Assembly (NCBI GenBank): GCA_026707665.1
Contig: JAPOWK010000117.1
Coordinates: 1-64,000 of the forward strand
DNA: 64,000 nucleotides
Origin: Chloroflexota bacterium
GTDB taxonomy: Bacteria; Chloroflexota; Anaerolineae; Aggregatilineales; Phototrophicaceae
Direction: 5' to 3'
In this document: positions 26,413 through 35,650 of the stretch, piece after piece
Layout: the number at the start of each line of letters is the position of its first letter
Position numbering within the stretch: the first letter of the stretch is position 1
Notes under the pieces: model-generated
What the model was told of the DNA's origin: nothing
The model's input: only the letters and a program-made list of their open reading frames with translations
The model's database searches: none
Position numbers and translations under genes: made by a program

Positions 26413-27636
26413 ATGAACGATAGCAGCGGGCGTCCGGCGCCGATTCGCACGGACATGAGCAACGCCTTTGCCAATAATACAATGCGCGTTCGCTTGCCCG
26501 CGATCATCGACGAGACAATTGCCCTGAATTCCGATTATCCTCCCGACATCACGAGACGACTGTGCATGTTGCGAAACGATATCGCGTCCGGAGCGCGCAT
26601 CGACGACATGGAGCTGACGCATACCGGCGATGAGGCGGCGTGGTCCAGCGCTTTGCAAAAGCAGCGCGATATCGTCGGGGGCGAGCCGACCTGGCATAAT
26701 GCCGAGTGGTTCTTCGCCGAGACTTACGCTTACCGCTGCTTGATCGAAGCGGCGCGCTGGCACGAGAGTGGGCGCGACCCCTTCTTGCCCAAGAAGCTTG
26801 ACGAATTGCACGGCGATGCGCTCTGGCAGTTGATCGAACGCGCGTACCAACCGCTTGACTCGCCCGATAGCGAAGTGCGTCGCGCGGTCGAGTTTGCTTT
26901 GTGGGGCAATCGCATCGACCTCAGCTATGCGGCGTCGATGGAGCGGGGCACCAGCATCAGCGCGGATGATTTGCTGGTGGATGACCGTGAAGCGTTGATG
27001 ACTTATCTCAGCGAATCGCGGATGTCAGGGGAAGGCGTTCGGGGTCACGCGCCCGCGCACATCGTGGCCGACAACGCCGGCAGTGAATTGGCGATGGATC
27101 TGGCGCTAAGCGATGCTCTGCTGCGCCACGTGACGCCCAGGGTGGTGATATGGCTCAAGGCGCATCCGACTTTTGTCAGCGATGCCGCGCCGGCCGATGT
27201 GTGGATGATGCTGGCTGAGATGGAAGGCCGGGGACCAAAACCGGCCGCGCTTGCCAGGCGACTGCGCGCCGCTTGGGACGAGGGGCGCTTGCGCTTCCTG
27301 CCGCATCCCTACTGGAATAGCAGTCGCTTATTGTGGGACTTGCCGGCGCCGCTTTGGAAGCAGCTAAACGAGGCGCGGCTGGTCATCATCAAGGGTGATG
27401 CCAATTATCGGCGGGCGGTAGGTGATTGCCTCTGGACACCGTACACACCCTTCGGCGATGTGGTGAACTATCTTGACGCGCCGGTGCTCTGTCTGCGGAC
27501 GCTGAAGAGCGACCCGGTGGTCGGATTGCAGTCAGCGGGGACAGCGGAACAGTTAGACTGCTGTGATCCGGATTGGCGCGTCAATGGCAAGCGGGGTTTG
27601 ATTCAGTTCAAAGGTCAGACGTCGAAGAGCCAGTAA
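26413..27636 (+). CDS. ARMT1-like damage-control phosphatase (DUF89)
   Basis: The 407-residue protein has the family signature VIIKGDANYRRAVGD and the metal-site element VADNAGSELAMDLALSD. DUF89 proteins are metal-dependent phosphatases that remove damaged sugar phosphates. Start codons at 26413, 26455 or 26482 are all possible; family members often begin close to RLPAIID. It overlaps the convergent flavin-type oxidase gene by 22 bp at the 3' ends. Confidence 0.87.
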   Translation: MNDSSGRPAPIRTDMSNAFANNTMRVRLPAIIDETIALNSDYPPDITRRLCMLRNDIASGARIDDMELTHTGDEAAWSSALQKQRDIVGGEPTWHNAEWFFAETYAYRCLIEAARWHESGRDPFLPKKLDELHGDALWQLIERAYQPLDSPDSEVRRAVEFALWGNRIDLSYAASMERGTSISADDLLVDDREALMTYLSESRMSGEGVRGHAPAHIVADNAGSELAMDLALSDALLRHVTPRVVIWLKAHPTFVSDAAPADVWMMLAEMEGRGPKPAALARRLRAAWDEGRLRFLPHPYWNSSRLLWDLPAPLWKQLNEARLVIIKGDANYRRAVGDCLWTPYTPFGDVVNYLDAPVLCLRTLKSDPVVGLQSAGTAEQLDCCDPDWRVNGKRGLIQFKGQTSKSQ

Positions 27637-28115
27637 GTTGCGGTGGCTGGGTAATCGCGCTCGAGCCAAGCCATGACTTTCCGCGGCAGCAGGCGCAACA
27701 GCAGGTCGCCTGAATCTTCTAATTCGGGATCGAGAACATATTTCTCGACATAGCGCGCTGTGATTCTTTTGAGCAAGGTCTCTGGGACTTCTGCTTCCAC
27801 CACATGGCCTTCAAAAATCACCGTCTCGTCGCCGCTGTTAAGATGAACGACAACGCGGTTGTCCCGCGCGATATTGCGCGCCTTGACCGAGCTTCGGTCT
27901 GTGCCGAAGTACAAGTTTCCTTCGACCCAGGCGCCCCAGACGGGAACGCTGTGAGGGCGGCCATCGCCACAAACGCTGCAGATCCAGTAATTGTGAGCGC
28001 TGTGCATCTGCTGATCGACCCAATCCCAAGTCAGCATAGCGTCTACGTCGCCCGGCATGACGCCGTAGTTCGGCATGTTGGGGCGTACGCGTCGCGCATT
28101 CGACGGCTGGATCAT
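27615..28115 (-). CDS. Pyridoxamine 5'-phosphate oxidase-like (split-barrel) protein
   Basis: The 166-residue protein matches the PPOX-class split beta-barrel: NYWICSVCGDGRPHSVPVWG, LYFGTDRSSVKARNIARD and VVVHLNSGDETVIFEG. Such proteins bind FMN or F420 and reduce varied substrates. The C-terminal WLERDYPATATYWLFDV is typical of F420-type members; cofactor assignment is inference. It overlaps the ARMT1-like gene tail to tail. Confidence 0.85.
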   Translation of the reverse strand: MIQPSNARRVRPNMPNYGVMPGDVDAMLTWDWVDQQMHSAHNYWICSVCGDGRPHSVPVWGAWVEGNLYFGTDRSSVKARNIARDNRVVVHLNSGDETVIFEGHVVEAEVPETLLKRITARYVEKYVLDPELEDSGDLLLRLLPRKVMAWLERDYPATATYWLFDV

Positions 28116-28143
28116 GATGTAGTAGCCAGAGCGAGGCAGATCG

Positions 28144-29268
28144 CTACTTGCTCATCGGCATGATGACGTGGACAAAGTCTTCGCGATTCTCCGGCTTGAG
28201 CACGCCGGGATTCTCCGGTCCGTTGCTCTGGAAGACGACGCGCTCTTCGTTGATGACACGCAGCACATCAATCAGGTAGCGGATGTTGAAGGAGATATCG
28301 AGCGGCTCGCCTTCGGCGGTGGCGTCCAGCATGCCCTCGCTGTCGCCGCGCTCGGCGCTCTTGCCGCCGATCAGGACTTCCGCCGGTTCGCCCGGATTCT
28401 GGGCTGGCTTGACTTGCAGATTGGCGCTGTTGGCGTTGTCGCGGGCGAAGATTTCCGCGCGCTGGCAGACTTGCAGCAAGTCGTCAGTGTACATCACCGT
28501 GGAAGTGACAAAGGAGCGCGGGATGATGGAGGCGAAGTCTGGGAAGCGCCCCTCCAACAGCTGTGACGAGACCAATACATTCGGCGCGAAGAAGGTGATG
28601 CTGTTGCGCTGAGTTGGCAACGAAACGCCGACCTCATGTTCGTCTTCGACGATGCGCGCCACTTCGCTCATCGTGCGCGCCGGCACGACCATGTCTTGCC
28701 TCTCGTCGAAGCTTTCGCCGATCTCGGCCGTGCGCACCGCCAGGCGGTAACCGTCGGCGGCGGCCATCGTCATCGTTTGCCCTTCAAGCTGGAGGTAAAC
28801 GCCGGTGAGAATCGGTCGGTTCTGCTCGCGCGCGGCGGCGAAGGCGGTCTGGTTAATCATCTCGCGCAAGGTTTCGCCCGGGACCTGCAGATCGGCGCTT
28901 TCATTGTGATTGACGGGCGGGAACTCATCGGCGTCGATGCCGCGGATGTTGGAGGTTTGTACGCCGCAACGCAGGTGCACGGTATGGGTAGCGGCATCCA
29001 GGCGCAGGTCTATACGTTCTGGCGATAAGCTGCCGACCAATTCGCTGAAGGTCCTGGCTGGCAGCGTGATGCTGCCGGCTTGCTCCACCCTGGCGCCAAT
29101 CCAAACGCTGATGCTCACTTCGAGGTTGGTGCCGGATATTTTCAAGCGCGAGTCTTCCGTCTCCAACAGGACGTTGGCGAGGACGGGCAAGGGCGGGTTA
29201 CTGTCAACCGCCTTGGTGACGATATTCAGGCTCCTCGCCAAGTTTTCTTGAAGCACGCTAACAATCAT
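28144..29268 (-). CDS. dnaN: DNA polymerase III beta subunit (sliding clamp)
   Basis: The 374-residue protein starts MIVSVLQENLARSLNIVTKAV and shows three clamp domains with PLPVLANVLLE, LTGVYLQ with AADGYRLAVR, and the C-terminal FVHVIMPMSK ending in the usual hydrophobic tail. It tethers the replicative polymerase. It is not next to dnaA here, so this is not evidence for an origin. Confidence 0.95.
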   Translation of the reverse strand: MIVSVLQENLARSLNIVTKAVDSNPPLPVLANVLLETEDSRLKISGTNLEVSISVWIGARVEQAGSITLPARTFSELVGSLSPERIDLRLDAATHTVHLRCGVQTSNIRGIDADEFPPVNHNESADLQVPGETLREMINQTAFAAAREQNRPILTGVYLQLEGQTMTMAAADGYRLAVRTAEIGESFDERQDMVVPARTMSEVARIVEDEHEVGVSLPTQRNSITFFAPNVLVSSQLLEGRFPDFASIIPRSFVTSTVMYTDDLLQVCQRAEIFARDNANSANLQVKPAQNPGEPAEVLIGGKSAERGDSEGMLDATAEGEPLDISFNIRYLIDVLRVINEERVVFQSNGPENPGVLKPENREDFVHVIMPMSK

Positions 29269-29621
29269 GGTTGACCTCTGTATTCGGCTCGCGGCGCTGG
29301 CGTTCGCAACGCGTAAATCAGCCCGACGTTTTGTGTTTCGGATTCCCGCTTAGTATAGCCCAAGTTGGGGGCATTTCCTACTGCACGCTGAACTGAGGCG
29401 ATATGTATATTCGCCAATTCTGAAGCGGCAATCGTTTTATCGCCGAGAACTTCGAGAAAGTCGAGCGCGCTGTGAGGGCGAGCCTATGTGTTGCCTCGCT
29501 TCCTCTGCGATAAGGTCATGATCGTCGGTTTGCATTTGGTAGAGACAGAATCGAACCATCAAGTAGAGGACAGGCCGTAGAGCAATGCGGCGCAGCCTGA
29601 GGCTTGACAACCAGGCAGTGG
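29269..29621. other. Intergenic region with two hairpins
   Basis: No convincing gene is seen between dnaN and the DUF4342 gene. GGCGA/TTCGCC arms occur around 29398-29416 and CGGCAAT/ATCGCCG (loop CGTTTT) at 29426-29445. A 62-codon minus-strand frame overlaps the region but has no coding character I trust. Confidence 0.4.
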
Positions 29622-29978
29622 TCAATCGTCCGCGGGCGTCACATCGGTGACATCGTCGCCCGATATCAGGATGGTTTCGGCGTCTTCGTCGATGTCTTCG
29701 GCGCGAACGATATCGAGTTTGAGTTTGGCGAAGAGCGCCGCCAACGCGCCCAGCGCCGCCAGCACCGGGCTGATCAGGGTGGCGACGCCGCCAACGACGA
29801 CGGCCGAGGTCAAGGGCACTTCGATCAGCACCTCGTTGTTGGCGTTGCGGATGATTAAGCGGCGGACGTTGCCTTCGGCCACCAAGGTTTTGACCCGGTC
29901 GACCAGCTCGTTGCCGGCTACTTCCATCTCCTCGACCCAGTCGCGCTGATTCTTCGGTTTCTGCGGCTCGTGATCCAT
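29622..29978 (-). CDS. DUF4342 protein
   Basis: The ATG at 29978 follows GGAGAT. The 118 residues include the domain core VAGNELVDRVKTLVAEGNVR, RLIIRNANNEVLIEVPL and the hydrophobic segment SAVVVGGVATLISPVLAAL. DUF4342 proteins are small, possibly membrane-associated, with no known function. The tail is acidic (DDVTDVTPADD). Confidence 0.85.
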   Translation of the reverse strand: MDHEPQKPKNQRDWVEEMEVAGNELVDRVKTLVAEGNVRRLIIRNANNEVLIEVPLTSAVVVGGVATLISPVLAALGALAALFAKLKLDIVRAEDIDEDAETILISGDDVTDVTPADD

Positions 29979-30050
29979 CTCTGTATCTCCATCACAAGGT
30001 CTCACTGCGAATACGCAGCGAGTTGCGGCAAGGTTGCGTCGCTTGCGCTG

Positions 30051-31022
30051 TTAGCGGAGAAGCTGATAGAGAAGGGCTTTCCAACGGGAGGCGTCCAACT
30101 CCCAGCAGATGGACGGCTGGTTCGCGGTCGACAGCAGTTGGCGCCAGACGGGCTGATTGCGCTCGTCGTCGGCTAGATTGAGCTTGTCCACCACGGTCAT
30201 GCCACGGGTCAACTCGCTGTCGCATTCGACATCGACATAGTGATGGCTGCTGGCGGTGCAGATCGTGGGATCAATCGCGACCGCCATCGCTACGCCATCA
30301 GGCAGGGAGATGCCTATCTCGCCGGTCTGAATCTCGTAGCCGCGCATGCCATTGATATTGCAGTCGATGGTGAAGTCGGCGTAAGGAGTTTTGATGCTTC
30401 GGACGAATTCGATGTCGTCAAGCGAGAGGACAAATTCGCCGATGCTGAATTCCCAGCCGACCATCTCGATCGGCAATCCGGAGCGAAATACGATCCGCGC
30501 CGCTTCCGGGTCGCACCAGATATTGTATTCGGCGGCGGGCGTGACATTGCCGTTGGTGCAGGCGGCGCCACCCATCACGACGCAGCGCGATACCAGCGGG
30601 ACGATATCCGGCGCTTTGGAGAGCGCCAGCGCCAGATTGGTTAGCGGACCCAGCGTCACGATGACGAGGTCTTCAGTGGAGCGGGCGGTTTCGATGATCG
30701 CGTCAATGGCGTGCATGTCACTGGCAGTGGCGCGCTGCGGTTGGTAACGGTCGCCCCAATCGCCCAAGCCATCGGCGCCGTGGAACCAGTCGGCGGAGAC
30801 ATATTCGCGCAGCATAGGACCGGCGGCGCCGGCGTGGACCGGAACATCGGTGTCGCAGAGTTCGGTGAAATAGAGCGAATTGACCAAGCCTTGCGGCAGC
30901 GGCACGTTACCGGCGACGACAGTGATCGCGCGGACATCGACATCGGCGCAGCGCAGCGCCATCAGAATCGCCACCGCGTCATCGGAGCCGGCGTCAGTGT
31001 CAATCAAGAAGGGGCGGGGCAC
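30051..31022 (-). CDS. Inosine-uridine-type nucleoside hydrolase
   Basis: A GTG start at 31022 is supported by GAGGAGA upstream and by the family N-terminus RPFLIDTDAGSDDAV, whose Asp cluster binds calcium. ITVVAGNVPL, VTLGPLTNLALAL and VTPAAEYNIWCDPEAA are further hallmarks. The 323-residue enzyme hydrolyses ribonucleosides to base and ribose. A close paralogue starts at 63326. It follows the aminotransferase gene by 16 bp on the same strand. Confidence 0.93.
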   Translation of the reverse strand: MPRPFLIDTDAGSDDAVAILMALRCADVDVRAITVVAGNVPLPQGLVNSLYFTELCDTDVPVHAGAAGPMLREYVSADWFHGADGLGDWGDRYQPQRATASDMHAIDAIIETARSTEDLVIVTLGPLTNLALALSKAPDIVPLVSRCVVMGGAACTNGNVTPAAEYNIWCDPEAARIVFRSGLPIEMVGWEFSIGEFVLSLDDIEFVRSIKTPYADFTIDCNINGMRGYEIQTGEIGISLPDGVAMAVAIDPTICTASSHHYVDVECDSELTRGMTVVDKLNLADDERNQPVWRQLLSTANQPSICWELDASRWKALLYQLLR

Positions 31023-31038
31023 GAGTCGTTCTCCTCGG

Positions 31039-32220
31039 TCAGGCGGTTTGCACAAGCTGCTCGACGGCAGCCCGCAGCCGCTCCAAGCCCGCCTCAAGGG
31101 TGGAGCGCGGGCAGCCGAAATTTAAGCGCACGAAGCCTTCGCCGGCGTCGCCGAAAAAGGTGCCGGGGCTGGGGGCGATGCCGGCGCTATCCTGGCAGAA
31201 CTCAATCAGATCGCCTTCAATCGGCAAATCGCGCATATCCATCCACAGCAGATAGGTCGAAGTCGGGACGGTGGTTTTGATCAGTGGCATGTGCTCGCGG
31301 ATATAGCGAATGGCGAAATCGCGATTGGCTTTAAGATAGACCAGCAGCTGCCGCAGCCATTCGTCGCCGCCGCTGTAGGCGCCGAAAGCCGCTTCGTAAC
31401 CCATGATGTTGACGTGCGCGCTGATGCTCTGCAGCGCCGCCGCCATCGTTTCGCGGATTTCCTTGTTCTGGGCGATCAAAACTGAACAAGCCAAGCCGGC
31501 GAGATTGTAGGTCTTGCTCGGCGCGATCATGGTCAGCGTATTTTGGGCGATTTCGTCGGACAAAGTGGCGATGGGGATGTGGTCGCCCTCGAGGATCAGA
31601 TCGGAGTGAATCTCGTCGGCGACGATCAATAGATTGTGATTCAGGCAGATTTCGCCGATGCGTTCCAGTTCTTCGCGCGAATACATGAAGCCGGCCGGGT
31701 TCTGCGGGTTGCATTGCAAGTGGATCGACGTTTGTGGATCGCGCGCGACCATCTCAAACTCGTCGTAGTCGTTTTCATAATGGAAGTGATGCGCGTCGTC
31801 AGCGACATACCCCATGTCAATGTTGCCAACGAACTTGCGATTGGCGCGGACTGCCTTGAAGAAGGAGCCGTAAACGGGCGTCTGAATCAGCACGGTATCG
31901 CCGGGCGCGCCAAAGCCGCTGCAGGTTGCGCAAAGCGCCAGTACCATGCCGGGCGAAAACAAGATATCGTCTGGGGTGAGGCGCCAATCGTAAAGCTGGC
32001 TCATCCGCTCGACGACGACCTCTTTGAGCTTCAGCGGGTCCAGGGTATAGCCGAAGACGCCGTGGCGTGCGCGCTCGATCATGGCGTCGATGGCCGACGG
32101 CGGCGAACGAAAGTCCATATCGGCGACCCACATCGGCAGGCAGCCGTCGGCGACCGCGCCCCATTTGGCGCTATGGTGCCTGGTGCGGTCGATGATGTCG
32201 TCGAAATCGAAGGCGGTCAT
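31039..32220 (-). CDS. MalY/PatB-type aminotransferase (C-S lyase family)
   Basis: The 393-residue PLP protein has MTAFDFDDIIDRTRHHSAKW, LPMWVADMDFRSPPSA, GVFGYTL, QCNPQNPAGFMYSREEL, IVADEIHSDLIL and the PLP lysine in MIAPSKTYNLAGL. This set fits the PatB/MalY cystathionine beta-lyase-like group. Activity may be C-S lyase or transaminase. It probably shares a transcript with the nucleoside hydrolase. Confidence 0.9.
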   Translation of the reverse strand: MTAFDFDDIIDRTRHHSAKWGAVADGCLPMWVADMDFRSPPSAIDAMIERARHGVFGYTLDPLKLKEVVVERMSQLYDWRLTPDDILFSPGMVLALCATCSGFGAPGDTVLIQTPVYGSFFKAVRANRKFVGNIDMGYVADDAHHFHYENDYDEFEMVARDPQTSIHLQCNPQNPAGFMYSREELERIGEICLNHNLLIVADEIHSDLILEGDHIPIATLSDEIAQNTLTMIAPSKTYNLAGLACSVLIAQNKEIRETMAAALQSISAHVNIMGYEAAFGAYSGGDEWLRQLLVYLKANRDFAIRYIREHMPLIKTTVPTSTYLLWMDMRDLPIEGDLIEFCQDSAGIAPSPGTFFGDAGEGFVRLNFGCPRSTLEAGLERLRAAVEQLVQTA

Positions 32221-32381
32221 ATTCCAGCTTTCATCAGCGCTTGCGGAAATGCGCCTAGAAATATAACCGATTAGCAATGAGCTTGCACGGGCGCTTTTGC
32301 GCGCCGGCGACTCAATGTCTTTCGTCTTGTTGGTGGATCGCCTATTGGCTTCGCTGGCAAAGGCGGCGCCGCGAGAACTTA

Positions 32382-32981
32382 CTAGACAGTTTGCCGATTT
32401 CGCTCGAGCCGGGCGCTGAGAGCCTTGGCGTCGATTTCGCCGCCGCCAGCGACGGTGCCGCGCAGCGCGAAGACAGCGCGCGGATCGTCGTAGAAGAGCG
32501 AGACGGTGACAGCTTGGCCGTAGATTCCGCTGAGTAGCTCAGTCATGATGGCGCGGGTATCAGCGAAAACTTCCGGAGTATTCCGATAGTGCATGCGATC
32601 GAGGAAGCTGATCTTGGCCGAGCCAAAATCGAATACGATATCGCCGGGCGCTTCCGCTTCCAGCGCGAGCGCGGCCGCCAGCGCGCCCCGGAAGACGAGA
32701 CGCAGCGCGTCACTCAGCTCGTCCGGCAAGTCTCGTTTGCGAATGTAGTATAAGCCGATCTCGCCATCCGTGAGGTCGTAGGCGAGATCCGCTTCATCAG
32801 CGATCAGCACGATGCCGGGTCCCTCGGGCACGTGTTTGTAATCGATGACGTCAATCAGCATGCCTTCTAGCGTGTGATCCTGAATCCAACGCTGGAAGAT
32901 TGGCAGGATGTCGTCGGGCGCCAAGGTCGGCTGCTGTTTCAGGTTGAATTTGAGGCCGAGGCGGCGTGGTACTGTTGTCAT
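32382..32981 (-). CDS. Protein of unknown function
   Basis: The 199-residue soluble protein has no motif I recognise. Notable stretches are PDDILPIFQRWIQDHTLEGML, ending at residue 43, GPGIVLIADEADLAYD and FDFGSAKISFLDRMHYRN; the latter gives an alpha/beta impression. An ATG start at 32981 and good codon regularity support a real gene. Repeat family B elements lie immediately upstream. Confidence 0.6.
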   Translation of the reverse strand: MTTVPRRLGLKFNLKQQPTLAPDDILPIFQRWIQDHTLEGMLIDVIDYKHVPEGPGIVLIADEADLAYDLTDGEIGLYYIRKRDLPDELSDALRLVFRGALAAALALEAEAPGDIVFDFGSAKISFLDRMHYRNTPEVFADTRAIMTELLSGIYGQAVTVSLFYDDPRAVFALRGTVAGGGEIDAKALSARLERNRQTV

Positions 32982-33002
32982 GGCGTCCTCGCGTTTTGAT
33001 TA

Positions 33003-33068
33003 GGGAGACCCACTGGGTCGCCCCTACGGTCTACATCTTTGGCGGGCGACCTGATAGGTCGCCCCTAC
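33003..33068. repeat. Two copies of palindromic repeat family B
   Basis: Two 25-bp units (33003-33027 and 33044-33068) fit the pattern GGGCGACC-N-GGTCGCCCCTAC; the first is slightly degenerate (GGGAGACCCACTGGG). A third copy is at 61516-61540 and a partial one near 11200. Stems of about 7-8 bp are obvious. Confidence 0.75.
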
Positions 33069-33230
33069 AAGTCTTCTTTGCTGGCGGGCGCGTTATGGTG
33101 TCGCTGCCAAACGCCTTGTCTATTGATGCCGATTTCACTCAGAATAGTCAGGAACAATACCTATCATTAGATCATACGGACGCAATCATTGTGAAAGTCG
33201 CCAGATTATCACAGATTACGTCAATTGTCG

Positions 33231-33276
33231 CACCCCTTCCCTGATGCTTCGGGGAAGGGGCCGGGGGATGGGGTAG
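33231..33276. repeat. Palindromic repeat module A, copy 3 (inverted orientation)
   Basis: ACCCCTTCCC-TGATGCTTC-GGGGAAGGGGCC followed by GGGGGATGGGG is module A in reverse orientation, just after the sulfite reductase stop codon. It could double as a terminator stem but lacks a T-run. Confidence 0.75.
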
Positions 33277-33282
33277 ACTTTC

Positions 33283-35529
33283 CTAGCCTACAATCACGCC
33301 ATTGATGCGCTGTTCGGCTGTATGGACATTCTCGATGAAAAGCTGGGTTTCATCAATGATCTGATGAGCGTAGTCTTCGTTGATGCGCGTTGGCGTGCCT
33401 TCGTGCCGTTTGAACAGATAGCGGGCGAATTTGCCCTTGGCGAAGCGATCGTAAATCAATTCCGTGTCATAGAAGCGCGATCGGAATTCATCAACGATGG
33501 TGTCGTAGTCGTCGCCGACATCGAGATGTTTGGTGCGCACCAGCGCGCGCGCCGCCATGACCATCGCCTTATAGGCTTGCTCGTCCGCCAGCCGATAGTC
33601 GCCATCGTCCAGCGCCAGCAGCGCTTCGAATTGGGTCGATTCGGCTTTCGAGATTTCCATCGAAAAAAGCGAAACGACCTCGCCGGCGCATTCGCCGACG
33701 CCGATGTCATCAATGGTATAGACGCGCGAATCGCCCCAATCGCTGAAGTAGTCGGGACGTTCCTCAAAGCTGGGCAGCTTCATAAAGGGCTGCAGCATGG
33801 CTTTGATCTCTTTGCGGCCCAGAGCTTTGACCCAGGTTTGGAAGTTCTCGTCTTCGCCGCGTTCGGCGACATAGCGCTCGGTCAGCGCTTCAATGACATC
33901 GGGCACGCGCTTGGCCGGCACGGCGCCGACCGCCAAACCGTAGCTGCCGGCGTTCTGCTGCCATTGACCGCCGAGCACGACCTGGAAGTGCGGCAATTTG
34001 TGATTGCCGGAGCGGCGGCTGTTGCCGAAGAATCCGATATCGGCCACGTGATGCTGCCCGCAGGAGTTGAAGCAGCCGCTGACCTTGATCTTGAGCTCGC
34101 GCACGGGATCGGGCAGCAGGTTGATCTTTTCGATCAGACGCGTCCGCAGCTCGGCGGTCAAGCCGCGCGACGAGGCGATGCCGAGCTTGCAGGTGTCGGT
34201 GCCAGGGCAAGTCGTGATATCGACGATGGTCCCGGCGTTGGCATCGCCCAAGCCGATTTCGCAAAGATCGCGATAGATCGCCGGCAGATCGGAATCAGCC
34301 ACCCAGCGCAGGACGACATTCTGCTCAACCGAGAGACGTATGTTGTCGCCGACATAGCGGCGGGCGATATCGGCGAGTTGGAAACCTTGCAAGGCGGTGA
34401 AATCGCCGAGCGGCGTGTTCAGCGTGATGGTGCTGTAGCCGCTCTGCACCTGGCGGTAGACGTTGCTGCGATACCAGTCGTCGAAGCCCTCCGGCAGCGT
34501 CGCCCCGTTCAGCGCCATGCCCGCTTTGGCTGGCTCGTAGGTGAAATCGCTCAATGTCTCGATGTATGCCGTATGCCGGTCATCGTGCGGCACCGTTTTG
34601 AGTTCTTCTTCAACCTCGCGCCGAAACTCCTCAATGCCGAGCTTGGCGACCAGGAATTTGATGCGAGCACGGTTGCGATTCTTCTTCTCGCCAAGACGGG
34701 CGAAGACGCGCGCGACCGCTTGCGTCAGCGGCAGCAGCTCTTCTTCGGTGGCGAATTCCGCCAGCACCTTCGCCTGATGCGGCACTGTGCCCAGCCCACC
34801 ACCGACATACACGGTGAAGCCGCGGACGGTCTCGCCGTCGACTTCGCGCGATTGCGCCAGCAAGCCGAGGTCGTGCATCTTGACCAAGCCGCAGGCGTGA
34901 CCGGCGCAGCCCGAAAAGGCGACTTTGAATTTGCGGCCGAAGTCTTGCACATCATCGTGGTTGAGCAGGAAATGCGTCATGGCATCGGCGTAGGGGCTGA
35001 CATCAAAGACTTCATCATGGCAAACGCCGGCCAGCGTGCAAGCAGTGATGTTTCGTACCGAGTTGCCGCAGGCTTCCTGCGTGGTAATGCCGACAGCCGC
35101 CAGCCGCCGCATCAGGTCGGGCGTGTCGTCGATATGCACATAATGAAGCTGAATATCCTGGCGCGTGGTGATGTGCAGGATGCCGTCCGAATATTCGTCT
35201 GCCGTTTCCGAGAGCACTTCCAGCTGCTCGGCGGTCAATCCGCCATAAGGAATCTTGATGCGCTGCATGCCGGGCGCGTCCCAAAGGGTATCGGGACCCT
35301 TGACAACCTCGCCGGAGGGGTAAGCCAGATCACGGGTGCGCACGCCGTCATGTCTCTGTCCATTGTCGTAGCGCTGCCCATAGACGCCCTTACGAAGGCG
35401 CGCCTCGGCGAAGACTTTTTCGTCGAGCTTGCCTTGCTTGCGCAATTCCATTTGCGCTTCGTAAGTGTCGATAAGTTTGCCCCATTCCGCCGGGATCTCA
35501 TCCTTTAGAATCTCTTTCCAGGTCGTCAT
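33283..35529 (-). CDS. Siroheme-dependent nitrite/sulfite reductase, probably assimilatory sulfite reductase
   Basis: The 748-residue enzyme has the two ferredoxin-like half domains (DGILHITTRQDIQLHYVHI, GNSVRNITACTLAGVC) and the [4Fe-4S]-siroheme cysteines in TTCPGTDTCKLGI and SGCFNSCGQHHVADIG. It reduces sulfite to sulfide (or nitrite to ammonia) with six electrons. Clustering with cysH and siroheme genes favours sulfite. About 170 extra C-terminal residues (EALLALDDGDYRLADEQAYK onward) are helical and resemble a HEPN-like appendage, which is unusual compared with plain ferredoxin sulfite reductases. It is the last gene of the operon. Confidence 0.92.
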   Translation of the reverse strand: MTTWKEILKDEIPAEWGKLIDTYEAQMELRKQGKLDEKVFAEARLRKGVYGQRYDNGQRHDGVRTRDLAYPSGEVVKGPDTLWDAPGMQRIKIPYGGLTAEQLEVLSETADEYSDGILHITTRQDIQLHYVHIDDTPDLMRRLAAVGITTQEACGNSVRNITACTLAGVCHDEVFDVSPYADAMTHFLLNHDDVQDFGRKFKVAFSGCAGHACGLVKMHDLGLLAQSREVDGETVRGFTVYVGGGLGTVPHQAKVLAEFATEEELLPLTQAVARVFARLGEKKNRNRARIKFLVAKLGIEEFRREVEEELKTVPHDDRHTAYIETLSDFTYEPAKAGMALNGATLPEGFDDWYRSNVYRQVQSGYSTITLNTPLGDFTALQGFQLADIARRYVGDNIRLSVEQNVVLRWVADSDLPAIYRDLCEIGLGDANAGTIVDITTCPGTDTCKLGIASSRGLTAELRTRLIEKINLLPDPVRELKIKVSGCFNSCGQHHVADIGFFGNSRRSGNHKLPHFQVVLGGQWQQNAGSYGLAVGAVPAKRVPDVIEALTERYVAERGEDENFQTWVKALGRKEIKAMLQPFMKLPSFEERPDYFSDWGDSRVYTIDDIGVGECAGEVVSLFSMEISKAESTQFEALLALDDGDYRLADEQAYKAMVMAARALVRTKHLDVGDDYDTIVDEFRSRFYDTELIYDRFAKGKFARYLFKRHEGTPTRINEDYAHQIIDETQLFIENVHTAEQRINGVIVG

Positions 35530-35549
35530 GTCTGTTCCTTTCTCTGTTA

Positions 35550-35650
35550 CACCCCATCCCCAGGCCCCTTCCCCAGCCAGCTAGGGAAGGGGAGCGAAAT
35601 GCAGCGGACACAAGGTAAATTGCGTGGGCGGCGGTTTCTCCGCTCGCGTC
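35550..35650. repeat. Composite palindromic repeat, copy 4 (modules A + C) inside the sulfur operon
   Basis: Module A (35550-35595: CCCCATCCCCAGGCCCC then CTTCCCC-AGCCAGCTA-GGGAAGGGG) is followed by module C (35602-35650: GCGGACACAAGGTAAATTGCG). This is the same order as at 2458-2560. It fills most of the cobA-sir gap, and module C reaches the cobA stop codon. Confidence 0.75.

Noticed and set aside
29437..29625. 62-codon minus-strand ORF between dnaN and the DUF4342 gene
   Set aside because: Basic, low-information sequence without a Shine-Dalgarno or family resemblance.
33322..35508. 728-codon open frame on the plus strand opposite the sulfite reductase gene
   Set aside because: It mirrors the GC-rich codon pattern of the minus-strand gene, has no domain, and the opposite strand encodes a clear sulfite reductase.
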